64,000 nt of DNA, from the NCBI GenBank assembly GCA_003389325.1, contig QQVE01000053.1:62001-126000 (forward strand). The letters are read 5' to 3'. Below the pieces are notes generated by a model. It was given only the letters and a program-made list of their open reading frames with translations, had not been told where the DNA came from and did no database searches. The DNA comes from Planctomycetota bacterium. Its GTDB lineage: Bacteria; Planctomycetota; Planctomycetia; Pirellulales; PALSA-1355. Below, piece after piece: positions 43,454 through 50,869 of this stretch (the first letter of the stretch is position 1; every line of letters starts with the position of its first letter). The position numbers and the translations under genes are program-made.

Positions 43454-44479
43454 ATGGCTCGCTCGTTTGTCTCCCTCGCGCTCGCGGCCGCCGTGGCCGC
43501 GGCCAGCACCGCTTCGATGGCCGCAGCCGCCGACACCGAATATCCCAGCTTCGGAAACATCGTGCGCAAGGATTCCCGGCTCGATAAGATCGTGCCCAAG
43601 GATGCCCGTATGGAGCAACTGGCCGAAGGCTTCGACTGGTCGGAAGGGCCCGTGTGGGTCAAAGAGGGCGGCTACCTGCTGTTTTCCGACATTCCGCTCA
43701 ACAGCGTGATGAAGTGGAAAGAAGGCGAGGGCGTGAGCCTGTTCATGAAGCCCTCCGGCTACACGGGCGTGGTCGACTACAGCCCCGAGCCGGGCTCCAA
43801 CGGCCTGAACCTCGACAGCGAAGGCCGCCTGATCTTTTGCGAGCACGGCGACCGCCGCGTCTCTCGGCTGGAAAAAGACGGCGGCAAAAAGACGCTGGTC
43901 GACAGCTACCAGGGCAAGCGGCTCAACAGCCCGAACGATTCGGCGATCAAGTCCAACGGCGATCTGTACTTCACCGATCCACCCTACGGGCTGCCGCAGC
44001 GCTACGACGACCCGCGCCGCGAGCTGGACTTTTGCGGCGTCTATCGCCTCGGCAAAGACGGCAAGCTGACGCTGTTGACGAAGGACATGACGCGTCCCAA
44101 CGGCATCGCCTTTTCGCCCGACGAAAAGACGCTGTACGTGGCGCAGAGCGATCCGGCCGACGCGATCTGGATGGCCTTCGACGTGAAGCCCGACGGCACG
44201 CTGGGCGAAGGCCGCAAGTTTTTCGACGCCACGGCGTGGGTCAAGGAAGGCAAGAAGGGGCTACCCGACGGGCTGAAAGTGGACCAGCACGGCAACCTGT
44301 TCGCCACGGGGCCCGGCGGCGTGCACATCTTCGATCCCGACGGAACGCACCTGGGCACGTTCGAGACCGGCCAGGCCACGGGCAACTGCGCCTGGGGCGA
44401 CGACGGCAGCACGCTCTACATCAACGCCGACATGTACCTGGTGCGCATCAAGCTCAACACCAAAGGCGCCGGTTGGTAA
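43454..44479 (+). CDS. Secreted SMP-30/gluconolactonase-family protein
   Basis: A 341-residue exported beta-propeller. The signal peptide is MARSFVSLALAAAVAAAS and extends to about residue 25. The family motifs are GFDWSEGPVWVKEGGYLLF (first metal Glu), LNSPNDSAIKSNGDLYFTDP (Asn/Asp ligands) and TRPNGIAFSPDEKTLYVA. It is probably a periplasmic lactonase that works on sugar lactones. It is a paralogue of the cytoplasmic family member at 39784-40728. ATG 43454 has GGAGG upstream. It is followed by a degenerate repeat arm and a hairpin before the convergent GNAT gene. Confidence 0.9.
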   Translation: MARSFVSLALAAAVAAASTASMAAAADTEYPSFGNIVRKDSRLDKIVPKDARMEQLAEGFDWSEGPVWVKEGGYLLFSDIPLNSVMKWKEGEGVSLFMKPSGYTGVVDYSPEPGSNGLNLDSEGRLIFCEHGDRRVSRLEKDGGKKTLVDSYQGKRLNSPNDSAIKSNGDLYFTDPPYGLPQRYDDPRRELDFCGVYRLGKDGKLTLLTKDMTRPNGIAFSPDEKTLYVAQSDPADAIWMAFDVKPDGTLGEGRKFFDATAWVKEGKKGLPDGLKVDQHGNLFATGPGGVHIFDPDGTHLGTFETGQATGNCAWGDDGSTLYINADMYLVRIKLNTKGAGW

Positions 44480-44503
44480 GTAGCAGCTCGCTCCGTGGGC
44501 CGT
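44479..44503. repeat. Degenerate single arm of the 14.2-kb inverted-repeat family
   Basis: The stretch starting at the lactonase stop codon reads GTAGCAG-CTCGCTCCGTGGGCCGTC-like. It matches most of one arm of the perfect repeat at 14230-14254 with a one-base deletion and a few substitutions. This shows that the element is dispersed and decays. Confidence 0.5.
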
Positions 44504-44514
44504 CGCACCGCTCG

Positions 44515-44532
44515 CGGCACATGAATGTGCCG
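44515..44532. terminator. Short hairpin between convergent genes
   Basis: CGGCACAT-GA-ATGTGCCG is a perfect 8-bp stem with a 2-base loop between the convergent lactonase and GNAT genes. No T-run follows in either direction. It may be a bidirectional transcript end or a protector of the 3' ends. Confidence 0.5.
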
Positions 44533-44558
44533 GCTAAAGGGCGAGTTGAAGAACTGGT

Positions 44559-45263
44559 TCACTCTTCTTCCCAGACGAAGAGTTCGCCGACGATCTGGTC
44601 GAACCCCAGCTTCGCCGCCAGGCGGAGCGAGGCGGCGTTGCTTGCCAGAGCGCCCCAGACGGGAGTCATTCCTCGGGCCACGACGTGACCCACGGCCGCG
44701 GCGGCCACGGCGGTGCCGATGCCGCGATTGCGATGCGACTCGAGCGTGTCGATCGAAAGATCGGACAGCGTCTCGGTGCCCTCGTCGTAGGCGAAGCTGA
44801 CAGGCCGGCCGTCGACGACGCCCGCCAAAACGTGGAAATGCTCCCGCGCGTAAATGATCTCTTCGCGCAGTTCCTCCGGCAGGGCATCGAGGCGATCGTC
44901 GAGTGTTAGCGGGCGGATCGAGAGTTCGGCAATCGTATGCGGCCGAGAGTGCCAGGCCTGGCCGAGACGGTGCAGCAGGGCCCGCTCGAAGTCGCGCGTG
45001 TCTTTCAGTCGTTCGTAGGCAGTCCGGTCGGCTACCAGCTCGCACTCGAACTGCTCGCGATCGAACAGCGCGTCGACGTCGTCGGCACGCACCGCGCCCA
45101 GCGCGCAGACCAGCCGATGGTCCGGGTGGACGATGACCAGGCCCTCGTCCGAGCGCAGCACGCGTCCGCGGGGCGAGAGGGCGATGGCGCGGGCCTCGAT
45201 CGTGGTGGGCCCGTCGGGGACGCGCCGCAGGGCTTCTTCGCGCGAAACGGGCTCAAGTGCCAT
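44559..45263 (-). CDS. GNAT-family N-acetyltransferase
   Basis: A 234-residue protein whose second half is a GNAT domain: VSFAYDEGTETLSDLSIDTL, then the acetyl-CoA pyrophosphate loop HRNRGIGTAVAAAAVGHVV (Q/R-x-x-G-x-G/A) and ALASNAASLRLAAKLGF, which is the typical motif B with Asn. The first 110 residues have no clear family and may form a degenerate second GNAT fold. The substrate is unknown. ATG 45263. It lies 11 bases after the ceramidase-like gene, as the last gene of the glpF operon. Confidence 0.85.
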   Translation of the reverse strand: MALEPVSREEALRRVPDGPTTIEARAIALSPRGRVLRSDEGLVIVHPDHRLVCALGAVRADDVDALFDREQFECELVADRTAYERLKDTRDFERALLHRLGQAWHSRPHTIAELSIRPLTLDDRLDALPEELREEIIYAREHFHVLAGVVDGRPVSFAYDEGTETLSDLSIDTLESHRNRGIGTAVAAAAVGHVVARGMTPVWGALASNAASLRLAAKLGFDQIVGELFVWEEE

Positions 45264-45274
45264 GGCGCGACTCG

Positions 45275-46624
45275 CTAGGCCTGGGCGACTTCCTTCAGCA
45301 ACTCGAGCAGCTTGGCTCGAATCTTCGGCTCGGCGTCGACTTCCAGATAGCTCGAGCGTGCCCGCCAGGTTTCGTATCCGCCCAGCTTGTGATGCTCGAC
45401 CGTGGGCAGGTAGCCGCGGTAGTCGTTGGCCAATTCGATGGTGAACGTCGGGTGCAGCGGACTTTGCTCCTTGATCGCCAGCCCCGTCTCGACGAACGTC
45501 TCGCAGGGCGACGTGACGATGCCCAACTCGCCGATCCGCAGCGCTTGCAGGATGGTCTCGACGTACGGCGGGTACTCGTTGAGCAGCACGGTTTCGCGAG
45601 CATAGATCTGCTCGACGCCCTTGAGCGAGGGCCCCTCGGCCTTGGAGAGCACGAACTTGGCGCGGGCGACTTCGTCCTTGGGCGTCGGGCGGCGGCCCAG
45701 CCGCAGCCGGGCCTCGCGCATGGCCAGCGTGACGTCGTCGTGGTAGTCGATCTCGCCGGCGACCCGCGCCGCTTCGGCGGCCACGGCCTCGGCGACCGTT
45801 TGAATCTGGGCATACGGCGGCCGGCTCTCGCGTTGGCGGCGGAAGTCGATGTTGTTGATGTTGCCGCTGGTGCCGTTGGAGAGCATGCCCACGAACGGCG
45901 GCTCGAGCCCGCCGGCCGAGAGCTTGCGGCTTAAGCGCCTGGCGAATTCGCCGAAGTAGTCGGCCGACACGTGTCCGCTCGGCACGCCGCCCACGTAGTG
46001 CAGCGAGTAGTTGGCCAGCAGCGCCAGCGGCTTGCCGTCGGCGGTGCGCACGCTGAGGATGCCGATCTGCGGATCGGTCGGCCCGGCGGGTTCGACGAGT
46101 TGGTCGCTGCCGGCCGGCGGGTTCATCTTCACGCGATCGGGCCGGCCGAACGGATCGACCAGCCGCGTGCCGTCGGCCATCTTCCAGCGGCGATTGAACA
46201 CCTGCGCCGGCTCGCTGCCCGCGCCCCAGCCGACCTGCGCCGGCGCGAGATTGTTGACCGCGCGGCGAATGCCGTCGGAGATGCGTTGCGGCAGCCAGGC
46301 GACGTACGCTTCGTCCGGCTCGCTTTGAAACACGCCGGTGGACGTGGGCGCGGTGTGCGTGTGCGTGGCCGCGATCAGCATCTGGTCGAGCGGAATGCCC
46401 GTGTGGCCGTGGGCCAGGTGCTTGGCTTCGTTCAGCAGGCTTTGCGGAAGCATGCAGCTATCGCAAATGACGATGGCCAGCCGCGTCGTGCCGTCGTCGA
46501 GCACCAGGCAGCGGGCATGCAAGTCGTCGTGGATGTGCGTGGCGGTGCGGTCGCTCATGCCGCCGTTGAGCGAAACGCCCAGGGCGGGCGTGATGTTGCT
46601 GGTGGCCGCTCCGGCTTTCAACAT
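45275..46624 (-). CDS. Neutral/alkaline ceramidase N-terminal domain-like hydrolase, no signal peptide
   Basis: A 449-residue protein of the same family as 17273-18628. It has AATHTHTAP at 85-93 (metal-binding His), SLHYVGGVPSGHVSADYFGE, PFVGMLSNGTSGNINNIDF and the end region FTIELANDYRGYLPTVEHHK. There is no signal peptide (it starts MLKAGAATSNITPALG), so it is probably cytoplasmic. The C-terminal Ig-like domain of real ceramidases is absent. The substrate is unknown; amide or ester bonds in lipids are possible. ATG 46624, 10 bases after the glpF stop, so it belongs to the glpF operon. Confidence 0.82.
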   Translation of the reverse strand: MLKAGAATSNITPALGVSLNGGMSDRTATHIHDDLHARCLVLDDGTTRLAIVICDSCMLPQSLLNEAKHLAHGHTGIPLDQMLIAATHTHTAPTSTGVFQSEPDEAYVAWLPQRISDGIRRAVNNLAPAQVGWGAGSEPAQVFNRRWKMADGTRLVDPFGRPDRVKMNPPAGSDQLVEPAGPTDPQIGILSVRTADGKPLALLANYSLHYVGGVPSGHVSADYFGEFARRLSRKLSAGGLEPPFVGMLSNGTSGNINNIDFRRQRESRPPYAQIQTVAEAVAAEAARVAGEIDYHDDVTLAMREARLRLGRRPTPKDEVARAKFVLSKAEGPSLKGVEQIYARETVLLNEYPPYVETILQALRIGELGIVTSPCETFVETGLAIKEQSPLHPTFTIELANDYRGYLPTVEHHKLGGYETWRARSSYLEVDAEPKIRAKLLELLKEVAQA

Positions 46625-46634
46625 GGTGCGTCTC

Positions 46635-47420
46635 CTAACCGCGAATCTTGTCGTGCGGTACGTCCGACTTGCCGTACAGGCGGGTGATGAACACGTCGTA
46701 GGTGAGCCCGCCCAACACGGCACCAATGCACGGTCCCACGACGGGCACCCACCAGAAGTCGTCATGGGCCGTAAACACCTGATCGCCCCAGCCAGCCACG
46801 TAGGTGAACAGCCGCGGCGCCAAGTCGCGCGCCGGATTGAGTGCATAGCCCGCGTTGAGGCCGTAGGTCATGCCGATCACAAACACGGTGGCTCCCACGA
46901 CCACGGGGCTGATCGATTTGGGCAACGCCATGTTGCGTTCGTCGCTGACGGCGAAGATGACCATCATGAGCAGCGCCGTGCCGACGGTCTGATCGAGCAG
47001 CCCGCCGGGGAAGTTGCTGAGATAGTCCTTGGGATAGGTGGCCCAGATGCCGGCCGTGGTGAGCGTGGGCTCGGTTTCGAACGCCAGGATGGCTTCACGA
47101 TAGGTAAGGTAGACGACGACCGAAGCCGCGAAAGCTCCCACGAACTGCGCGATGACGTAGGGCAGCACCTTGCGCCAGGGAAAGTCGCGATGCACGGCCA
47201 ACGCCAGCGTCACGGCCGGATTGATGTGCGCGCCGGAAATGCCGCCGGCGACGTAGCAGCCCAGCATGACCGACACACCCCAGGCGATGTTGATCGAATA
47301 GAAATCGCCGTGATCTCCGCCGCCCAACACGACCTGGGCCACGACGCCCACGCCGAACACGATCAGGGTGAAGGTTCCCAGGAACTCCGCCGCCGCTTCC
47401 CGCAGAGTATCGCGTGACAT
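46635..47420 (-). CDS. glpF: Aquaglyceroporin / glycerol uptake facilitator (MIP family)
   Basis: A 261-residue channel with six helices and both half-helix motifs: NPA at 67-69 (GAHINPAV) and NPARD at 195-199. The Asp after NPAR and the Gly-rich GYALNPARDLAPR are marks of glycerol-type (GlpF) rather than water channels. Substrate would be glycerol or a small neutral solute. The ATG 47420 has GGGAG upstream at right spacing; a TTG two codons earlier would be too close to it. No glpK or glpD is next to it. It is the first gene of an operon with a ceramidase-like hydrolase and a GNAT enzyme. Confidence 0.93.
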   Translation of the reverse strand: MSRDTLREAAAEFLGTFTLIVFGVGVVAQVVLGGGDHGDFYSINIAWGVSVMLGCYVAGGISGAHINPAVTLALAVHRDFPWRKVLPYVIAQFVGAFAASVVVYLTYREAILAFETEPTLTTAGIWATYPKDYLSNFPGGLLDQTVGTALLMMVIFAVSDERNMALPKSISPVVVGATVFVIGMTYGLNAGYALNPARDLAPRLFTYVAGWGDQVFTAHDDFWWVPVVGPCIGAVLGGLTYDVFITRLYGKSDVPHDKIRG

Positions 47421-47546
47421 GTCCAACTCCCGCCTTGAACTTGCTAGAACGCTCGAAGGGCGAATTATCCCTTGCGGGGCGGGGCATTACAATCGTTGGG
47501 CGGTTGAACCGGGCGAACCGTTTCGCTGTTTCATGGCAAGGGCCAC

Positions 47547-48134
47547 ATGGACGTTCCGTATCGACTGGCACTGCTGGCCGTTTTCGCCGTCTCGATGTCG
47601 ATCGCCGTCTACTACCGCGTGCAGGCCGCGAAGTCGGGCGAGCGTTTCGATCGTCGCCAGGAGGGCCTGTGGCTGGCCGTCGTGCTGCGCGTCGCGGGCC
47701 TGGTGCTGTGGCTGTCGGCGCTGGTCTATCTCATCTGGCCGCCGGCGCTTGCCTGGGCCAGCGTGTGGCTGCCGGATGCGATGCGCTACGGCGGCATTCT
47801 TTTCGGAGCCGCCGGCGCGGCCATGATGTACTGGACGCTGACGAACCTCGGCAAGAATCTCACCGACACCGTAGCCACGCGGCGCGATGCGACGCTGGTC
47901 ACCAACGGGCCATACCGCTACGTGCGCCATCCGTTCTACGTGACCGCGGCGCTGTTGATGGCGGCCGCCGCGCTGCTGTCGGCCAACCTGCTGATCGCCG
48001 TCAGCGGGTGCGCGGTGATCGCGCTGCTGGTGCTTCGCACGCCGAAAGAAGAGCAGAAGCTTGTCGAAAAGTTCGGCGACCCGTACCGCGACTACATGGC
48101 CCGCACCGGACGCTTCGTGCCGCGAGTGCGATAA
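47547..48134 (+). CDS. Isoprenylcysteine carboxyl methyltransferase-like (ICMT/PEMT family) membrane protein
   Basis: A 195-residue membrane methyltransferase with about five helices. The C-terminal SAM-binding region is clear: TNGPYRYVRHPFYVTAALL, then TPKEEQKLVEKFGDPYRDYM and RTGRFVP. Bacterial members methylate isoprenoids, lipids or unknown substrates; the target here is not known. ATG 47547 has GGCAAGGG upstream. It is divergent from glpF by 126 bases and convergent to the CopZ-like gene, with an inexact GGGCAATTGCCC palindrome in the gap. Confidence 0.85.
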   Translation: MDVPYRLALLAVFAVSMSIAVYYRVQAAKSGERFDRRQEGLWLAVVLRVAGLVLWLSALVYLIWPPALAWASVWLPDAMRYGGILFGAAGAAMMYWTLTNLGKNLTDTVATRRDATLVTNGPYRYVRHPFYVTAALLMAAAALLSANLLIAVSGCAVIALLVLRTPKEEQKLVEKFGDPYRDYMARTGRFVPRVR

Positions 48135-48192
48135 CCTGATTCGTGATCGGGTGGAGAACCAGGGCAATTGCCCGGGTGATGCTAGCCGGGAT

Positions 48193-48639
48193 TCAGATGC
48201 TGCCGCGGAGCTTCATGTAGCAACGCTGCACGTCGGCCACGCAGCTCTGGCCGGTGGGCGATTGCGTGCGGCAGCGGGCGTCGGGGCCCTTGGCCTTCTC
48301 GACGATGGCCCGCACGCGTGTCACGCCGCCTTCGCGAATGTCGGCCTCGACGTCGGCAACCGTGAGCCCGAAGCAGCCGCACAAGGGCGCCTGCGGATCC
48401 TTCGGATAGACGCCGTGCCGCAGGGCTTCGGTGCGCACCATGCGCTCGAACATGTCGAAGTACACCACGTCGCACTTGTCGTAGGGGCAGAAGAACGCGG
48501 CATCGGCCAATTGCGTTTCATCGGGAGCGGCCACGTGCGCCTGCCACGTCTCGCGCACCACCGCCGTGCCCAGCGAACCACAGGCCGGACAGTGCAGGTC
48601 GCCGGTTTCGTCCGGCTCGCGAATGAAAGCCTTGTTCAT
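48193..48639 (-). CDS. CopZ-like/BFD-type [2Fe-2S] protein
   Basis: A 148-residue cysteine-rich protein. CPAC (17-20), Cys51 and Cys56 form a probable zinc site, and the C-terminal part has a BFD-like [2Fe-2S] pattern: CGCFGLTVADVEADI (Cys87, Cys89) with Cys123, Cys133 and Cys140. This is the layout of the larger Archaeoglobus-type CopZ copper chaperone, which has an N-terminal zinc/iron-sulfur domain before its copper domain; the copper MxCxxC domain is missing here. It may be a redox or metal-handling protein. ATG 48639. No copper ATPase is next to it. Confidence 0.7.
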   Translation of the reverse strand: MNKAFIREPDETGDLHCPACGSLGTAVVRETWQAHVAAPDETQLADAAFFCPYDKCDVVYFDMFERMVRTEALRHGVYPKDPQAPLCGCFGLTVADVEADIREGGVTRVRAIVEKAKGPDARCRTQSPTGQSCVADVQRCYMKLRGSI

Positions 48640-48684
48640 GATGACACGGCAGATGCTCGCGATCGTGGCAAACAAACATACACC

Positions 48685-48853
48685 AGCCCGAAGCGCGAGC
48701 GAGGGTCGTTGCGGCGTGCTTCCGTCGCTCGCGCTTCGGGCTCGTTTGGCATCGCGGTTCGATCGGTGGAAGGCTGGACGAGGGTCGTTGCGTTGGTTCT
48801 CCCTCGCTTGCGCTTCGGGCTACTTTGGCAATCGCAGGGTTGTCGGTGGAAGG
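48685..48853. repeat. SPKRERG-type planctomycete repeat, two tandem units of about 79 bp
   Basis: Arms AGCCCGAAGCGCGAGCGAGG (48685 on) and TCGCTCGCGCTTCGGGCT (48725-48742) are an inverted pair. A third copy, CCCTCGCTTGCGCTTCGGGC, lies at 48801-48820. The unit starting GAGGGTCGTTGCG at 48701 is repeated at 48780 after 79 bases, and both units go on with CGGTGGAAGGCT. The second ends at the stop codon of the Gfo/Idh gene. When read in the minus frame the arm gives SPKRERG, a well-known false protein signature in planctomycetes. It is a dispersed, non-coding repeat that can form hairpins. Confidence 0.8.
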
Positions 48854-50149
48854 CTAAACGACGGGCTCCCAGCCCTTTTCGTACTCGCGGGCCCAGAGGG
48901 CTTCGGCGGCGGGGTCGTCGAGGATGTGTCCGTCGGCCGAGTTGCACTTGAGCGTGTGGCCGGTGCGATAGGCGATGTTGCCCAGGTGGCACAGCAGCGT
49001 ACTCTTGTGGCCTTCCTCGATGTCGGCATTGGGGCGGTCGCCGGTGCGAATGCAACTCAGGAAGTTCTCGAGGTGCGGATCGTGGCCGGTGAAGCCCTGG
49101 TCTTGCGTTTCGAGCAGCTTGTGGGACGGATCGTAGAGCTTGTAGTCGCGGCCGTTGGTCACCAGCGAGCCCTTGTCGCCGTAGAAGGCGATGCCGAACA
49201 TCGAGTCTTCGAAGCCGTGGCGGTGCCAGTTGCGTCCTTCCCAGGTGATCGCCTTCTCGCCGTCGAAGTCCCAAGTCACGACGTGCGAGTCGGGCGTTTC
49301 CTGGTCGTCGTCGAAGAAGTACTTGCCGCCGCCCGCCGAGACCTGCGTGGGATAGTCGACCTGCAGCCCCCAGCGGCAGATATCCAGCGCGTGGATGCCG
49401 TTGTTGCCCAGCTCGCCGGTGCCCCAATGCCAGAACCAGTGCCAGTTGTAGTGCACCAGGTTGTCGCGATACGCGCGCCGCGGAGCCGGTCCCTGCCACA
49501 ACTCGAAGTTGAGCCACGCCGGCACGGGCGCCTGCTTGCCGTGTCCGATCGGCTGGCGATTGGCGTTGTACCATCCGCGCGAGAACAACACGTTGCCGAT
49601 CTCGCCGTCGTGCACGCGCTGGACCGCCTCGATGATGCCCGGCATGCTGCGGCGCTGCGTGCCGAGCTGCACGACGCGCGAGTGCTTGCGGGCCGCCTCG
49701 ACCATCATTTCGCCTTCGCGGGCGTTGTGGCTGGCGGGCTTCTCGACGTAGACGTGCTTGCCGGCATTGCAGGCCAGGATCGTGGCCGGCGCGTGCCAGT
49801 GGTCGGGCGTGGCGATGGCCACGGCGTCGACCGCCGGATCGTCGAACACGCGACGCAGATCGGTCACGCCTTGCGGGGCCTGCTTCTGCTTGCCGCCCAG
49901 CGCGCTCACCGTGCGATCGACGGCCCGCTGATCGACGTCGCAGATGTACGCGACGCGTGCCCCGCCGATCGTGGCGAAGCCGTCGGCCAGCGCGCGGCCC
50001 CGACCGTTGGTGCCGATCACGCCCATCACGACCGCTTCGTTGGGGCTGTCGGCTGCGCGGGCCCGCCGCGTCGCTTGAGCCGCGGCCAGAGCGGCCGTGG
50101 TGAGCGCCGATTGCTTGAGAAACGTGCGCCGCGAGGGGGAGGAGTTCAT
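48854..50149 (-). CDS. Tat-exported Gfo/Idh/MocA-family oxidoreductase
   Basis: A 431-residue NAD(P)-dependent dehydrogenase. A twin-arginine signal peptide SRRTFLKQSALTTAALA (residues 6-22) shows export of the folded, cofactor-bound enzyme. The Rossmann motif reads MGVIGTNGRGRAL, and the family EKP motif is VYVEKPASHN. The C-terminal domain has NWHWFWHWGTGELGNNGIH, with the catalytic His/Asp region. These enzymes act on sugars, inositols or amino sugars; planctomycetes have dozens with unknown substrates. ATG 50149 follows GAGGGGGAGG-like sequence. A single gene in this window. Confidence 0.9.
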   Translation of the reverse strand: MNSSPSRRTFLKQSALTTAALAAAQATRRARAADSPNEAVVMGVIGTNGRGRALADGFATIGGARVAYICDVDQRAVDRTVSALGGKQKQAPQGVTDLRRVFDDPAVDAVAIATPDHWHAPATILACNAGKHVYVEKPASHNAREGEMMVEAARKHSRVVQLGTQRRSMPGIIEAVQRVHDGEIGNVLFSRGWYNANRQPIGHGKQAPVPAWLNFELWQGPAPRRAYRDNLVHYNWHWFWHWGTGELGNNGIHALDICRWGLQVDYPTQVSAGGGKYFFDDDQETPDSHVVTWDFDGEKAITWEGRNWHRHGFEDSMFGIAFYGDKGSLVTNGRDYKLYDPSHKLLETQDQGFTGHDPHLENFLSCIRTGDRPNADIEEGHKSTLLCHLGNIAYRTGHTLKCNSADGHILDDPAAEALWAREYEKGWEPVV

Positions 50150-50344
50150 GGCTACTTGCTCGCTCTGGAGGGAGTACAGGCGTGACTCGGAATCGTTTCA
50201 GGATAACCCGCTGCCGACACGGCTCGCAAGCTGGCCGCTGCGAACGCGGCCGTTGGACCGTATGCCGCTGGGCACGTTTGGACGATTGGCGGGCTACTAC
50301 GGGCGGTCCTTGGGCAGCGACACTCTGCCAGGTAAGATCAGGTA

Positions 50345-50689
50345 ATGAGAAGGTACCTCACTTCACGCCTCCGATTGCAGTTTTCGCTTCGGTCCCTACT
50401 GGTACTGGCGGTAGTAGCTGGAGTAGCCCTGGCGTGGTGCCTAAGTTGTCTGAGCCGTCTTCGCGAGCGCGACAGGATTCTTCAAGAGCTCGCCAAACGA
50501 GACAGTGCCACTGCTTGGGTCTATGACTACCGCGACTTTCCGGTTCTAGGGCGTCCACCGTGGTACGTGCGGCTCTTTGGCGGGCATACCGCGGTCCACA
50601 AGTTCACGCTGGCACGCGATGAGTTCTCTGATGCCGACGGACGTCGGTTGCTCAGGGTTTTCCCGGAGGCCGAGATCGAATACGAATAG
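50345..50689 (+). CDS. Small single-helix membrane protein, planctomycete type, unknown function
   Basis: A 114-residue protein with an N-terminal basic stretch and one hydrophobic helix, LQFSLRSLLVLAVVAGVALA (about 11-30). That FSLRSLL helix start is very frequent in small planctomycete proteins of unknown function. The rest is polar, with FTLARDEFSDADGRRLL. The codon use is less GC-rich than in the neighbours, especially in 50350-50700. The ATG is at 50345 after CAGGTAA, with only a weak ribosome binding site. Separated by 195 bases from the divergent oxidoreductase. Confidence 0.6.
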   Translation: MRRYLTSRLRLQFSLRSLLVLAVVAGVALAWCLSCLSRLRERDRILQELAKRDSATAWVYDYRDFPVLGRPPWYVRLFGGHTAVHKFTLARDEFSDADGRRLLRVFPEAEIEYE

Positions 50690-50869
50690 GAACCAGCACG
50701 AACTCACTTCTAGGATACTACCGCACCGCTAGTTCGATTGACACGTTTGCCGGTGCAGCCCTAGGATGGGGCACCGCTGTCGTTCCGCGGTACGGAGCGT
50801 CTTGCCCGTGGCGAGTCGCGGGCTCGCGCATCGTCCAGGGAGTCGCTCGTTTCGCGTGGCCTCCCGAAA

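Noticed and set aside
48193..48639. Copper-export system formed with the P-type ATPase at 1-657
   Set aside because: The two genes are 48 kb apart, the CopZ-like protein lacks a copper MxCxxC domain and the metal of the ATPase is not known.
48566..48853. A protein with the SPKRERG signature and repeats
   Set aside because: It is the shadow translation of a dispersed intergenic repeat, not a gene.
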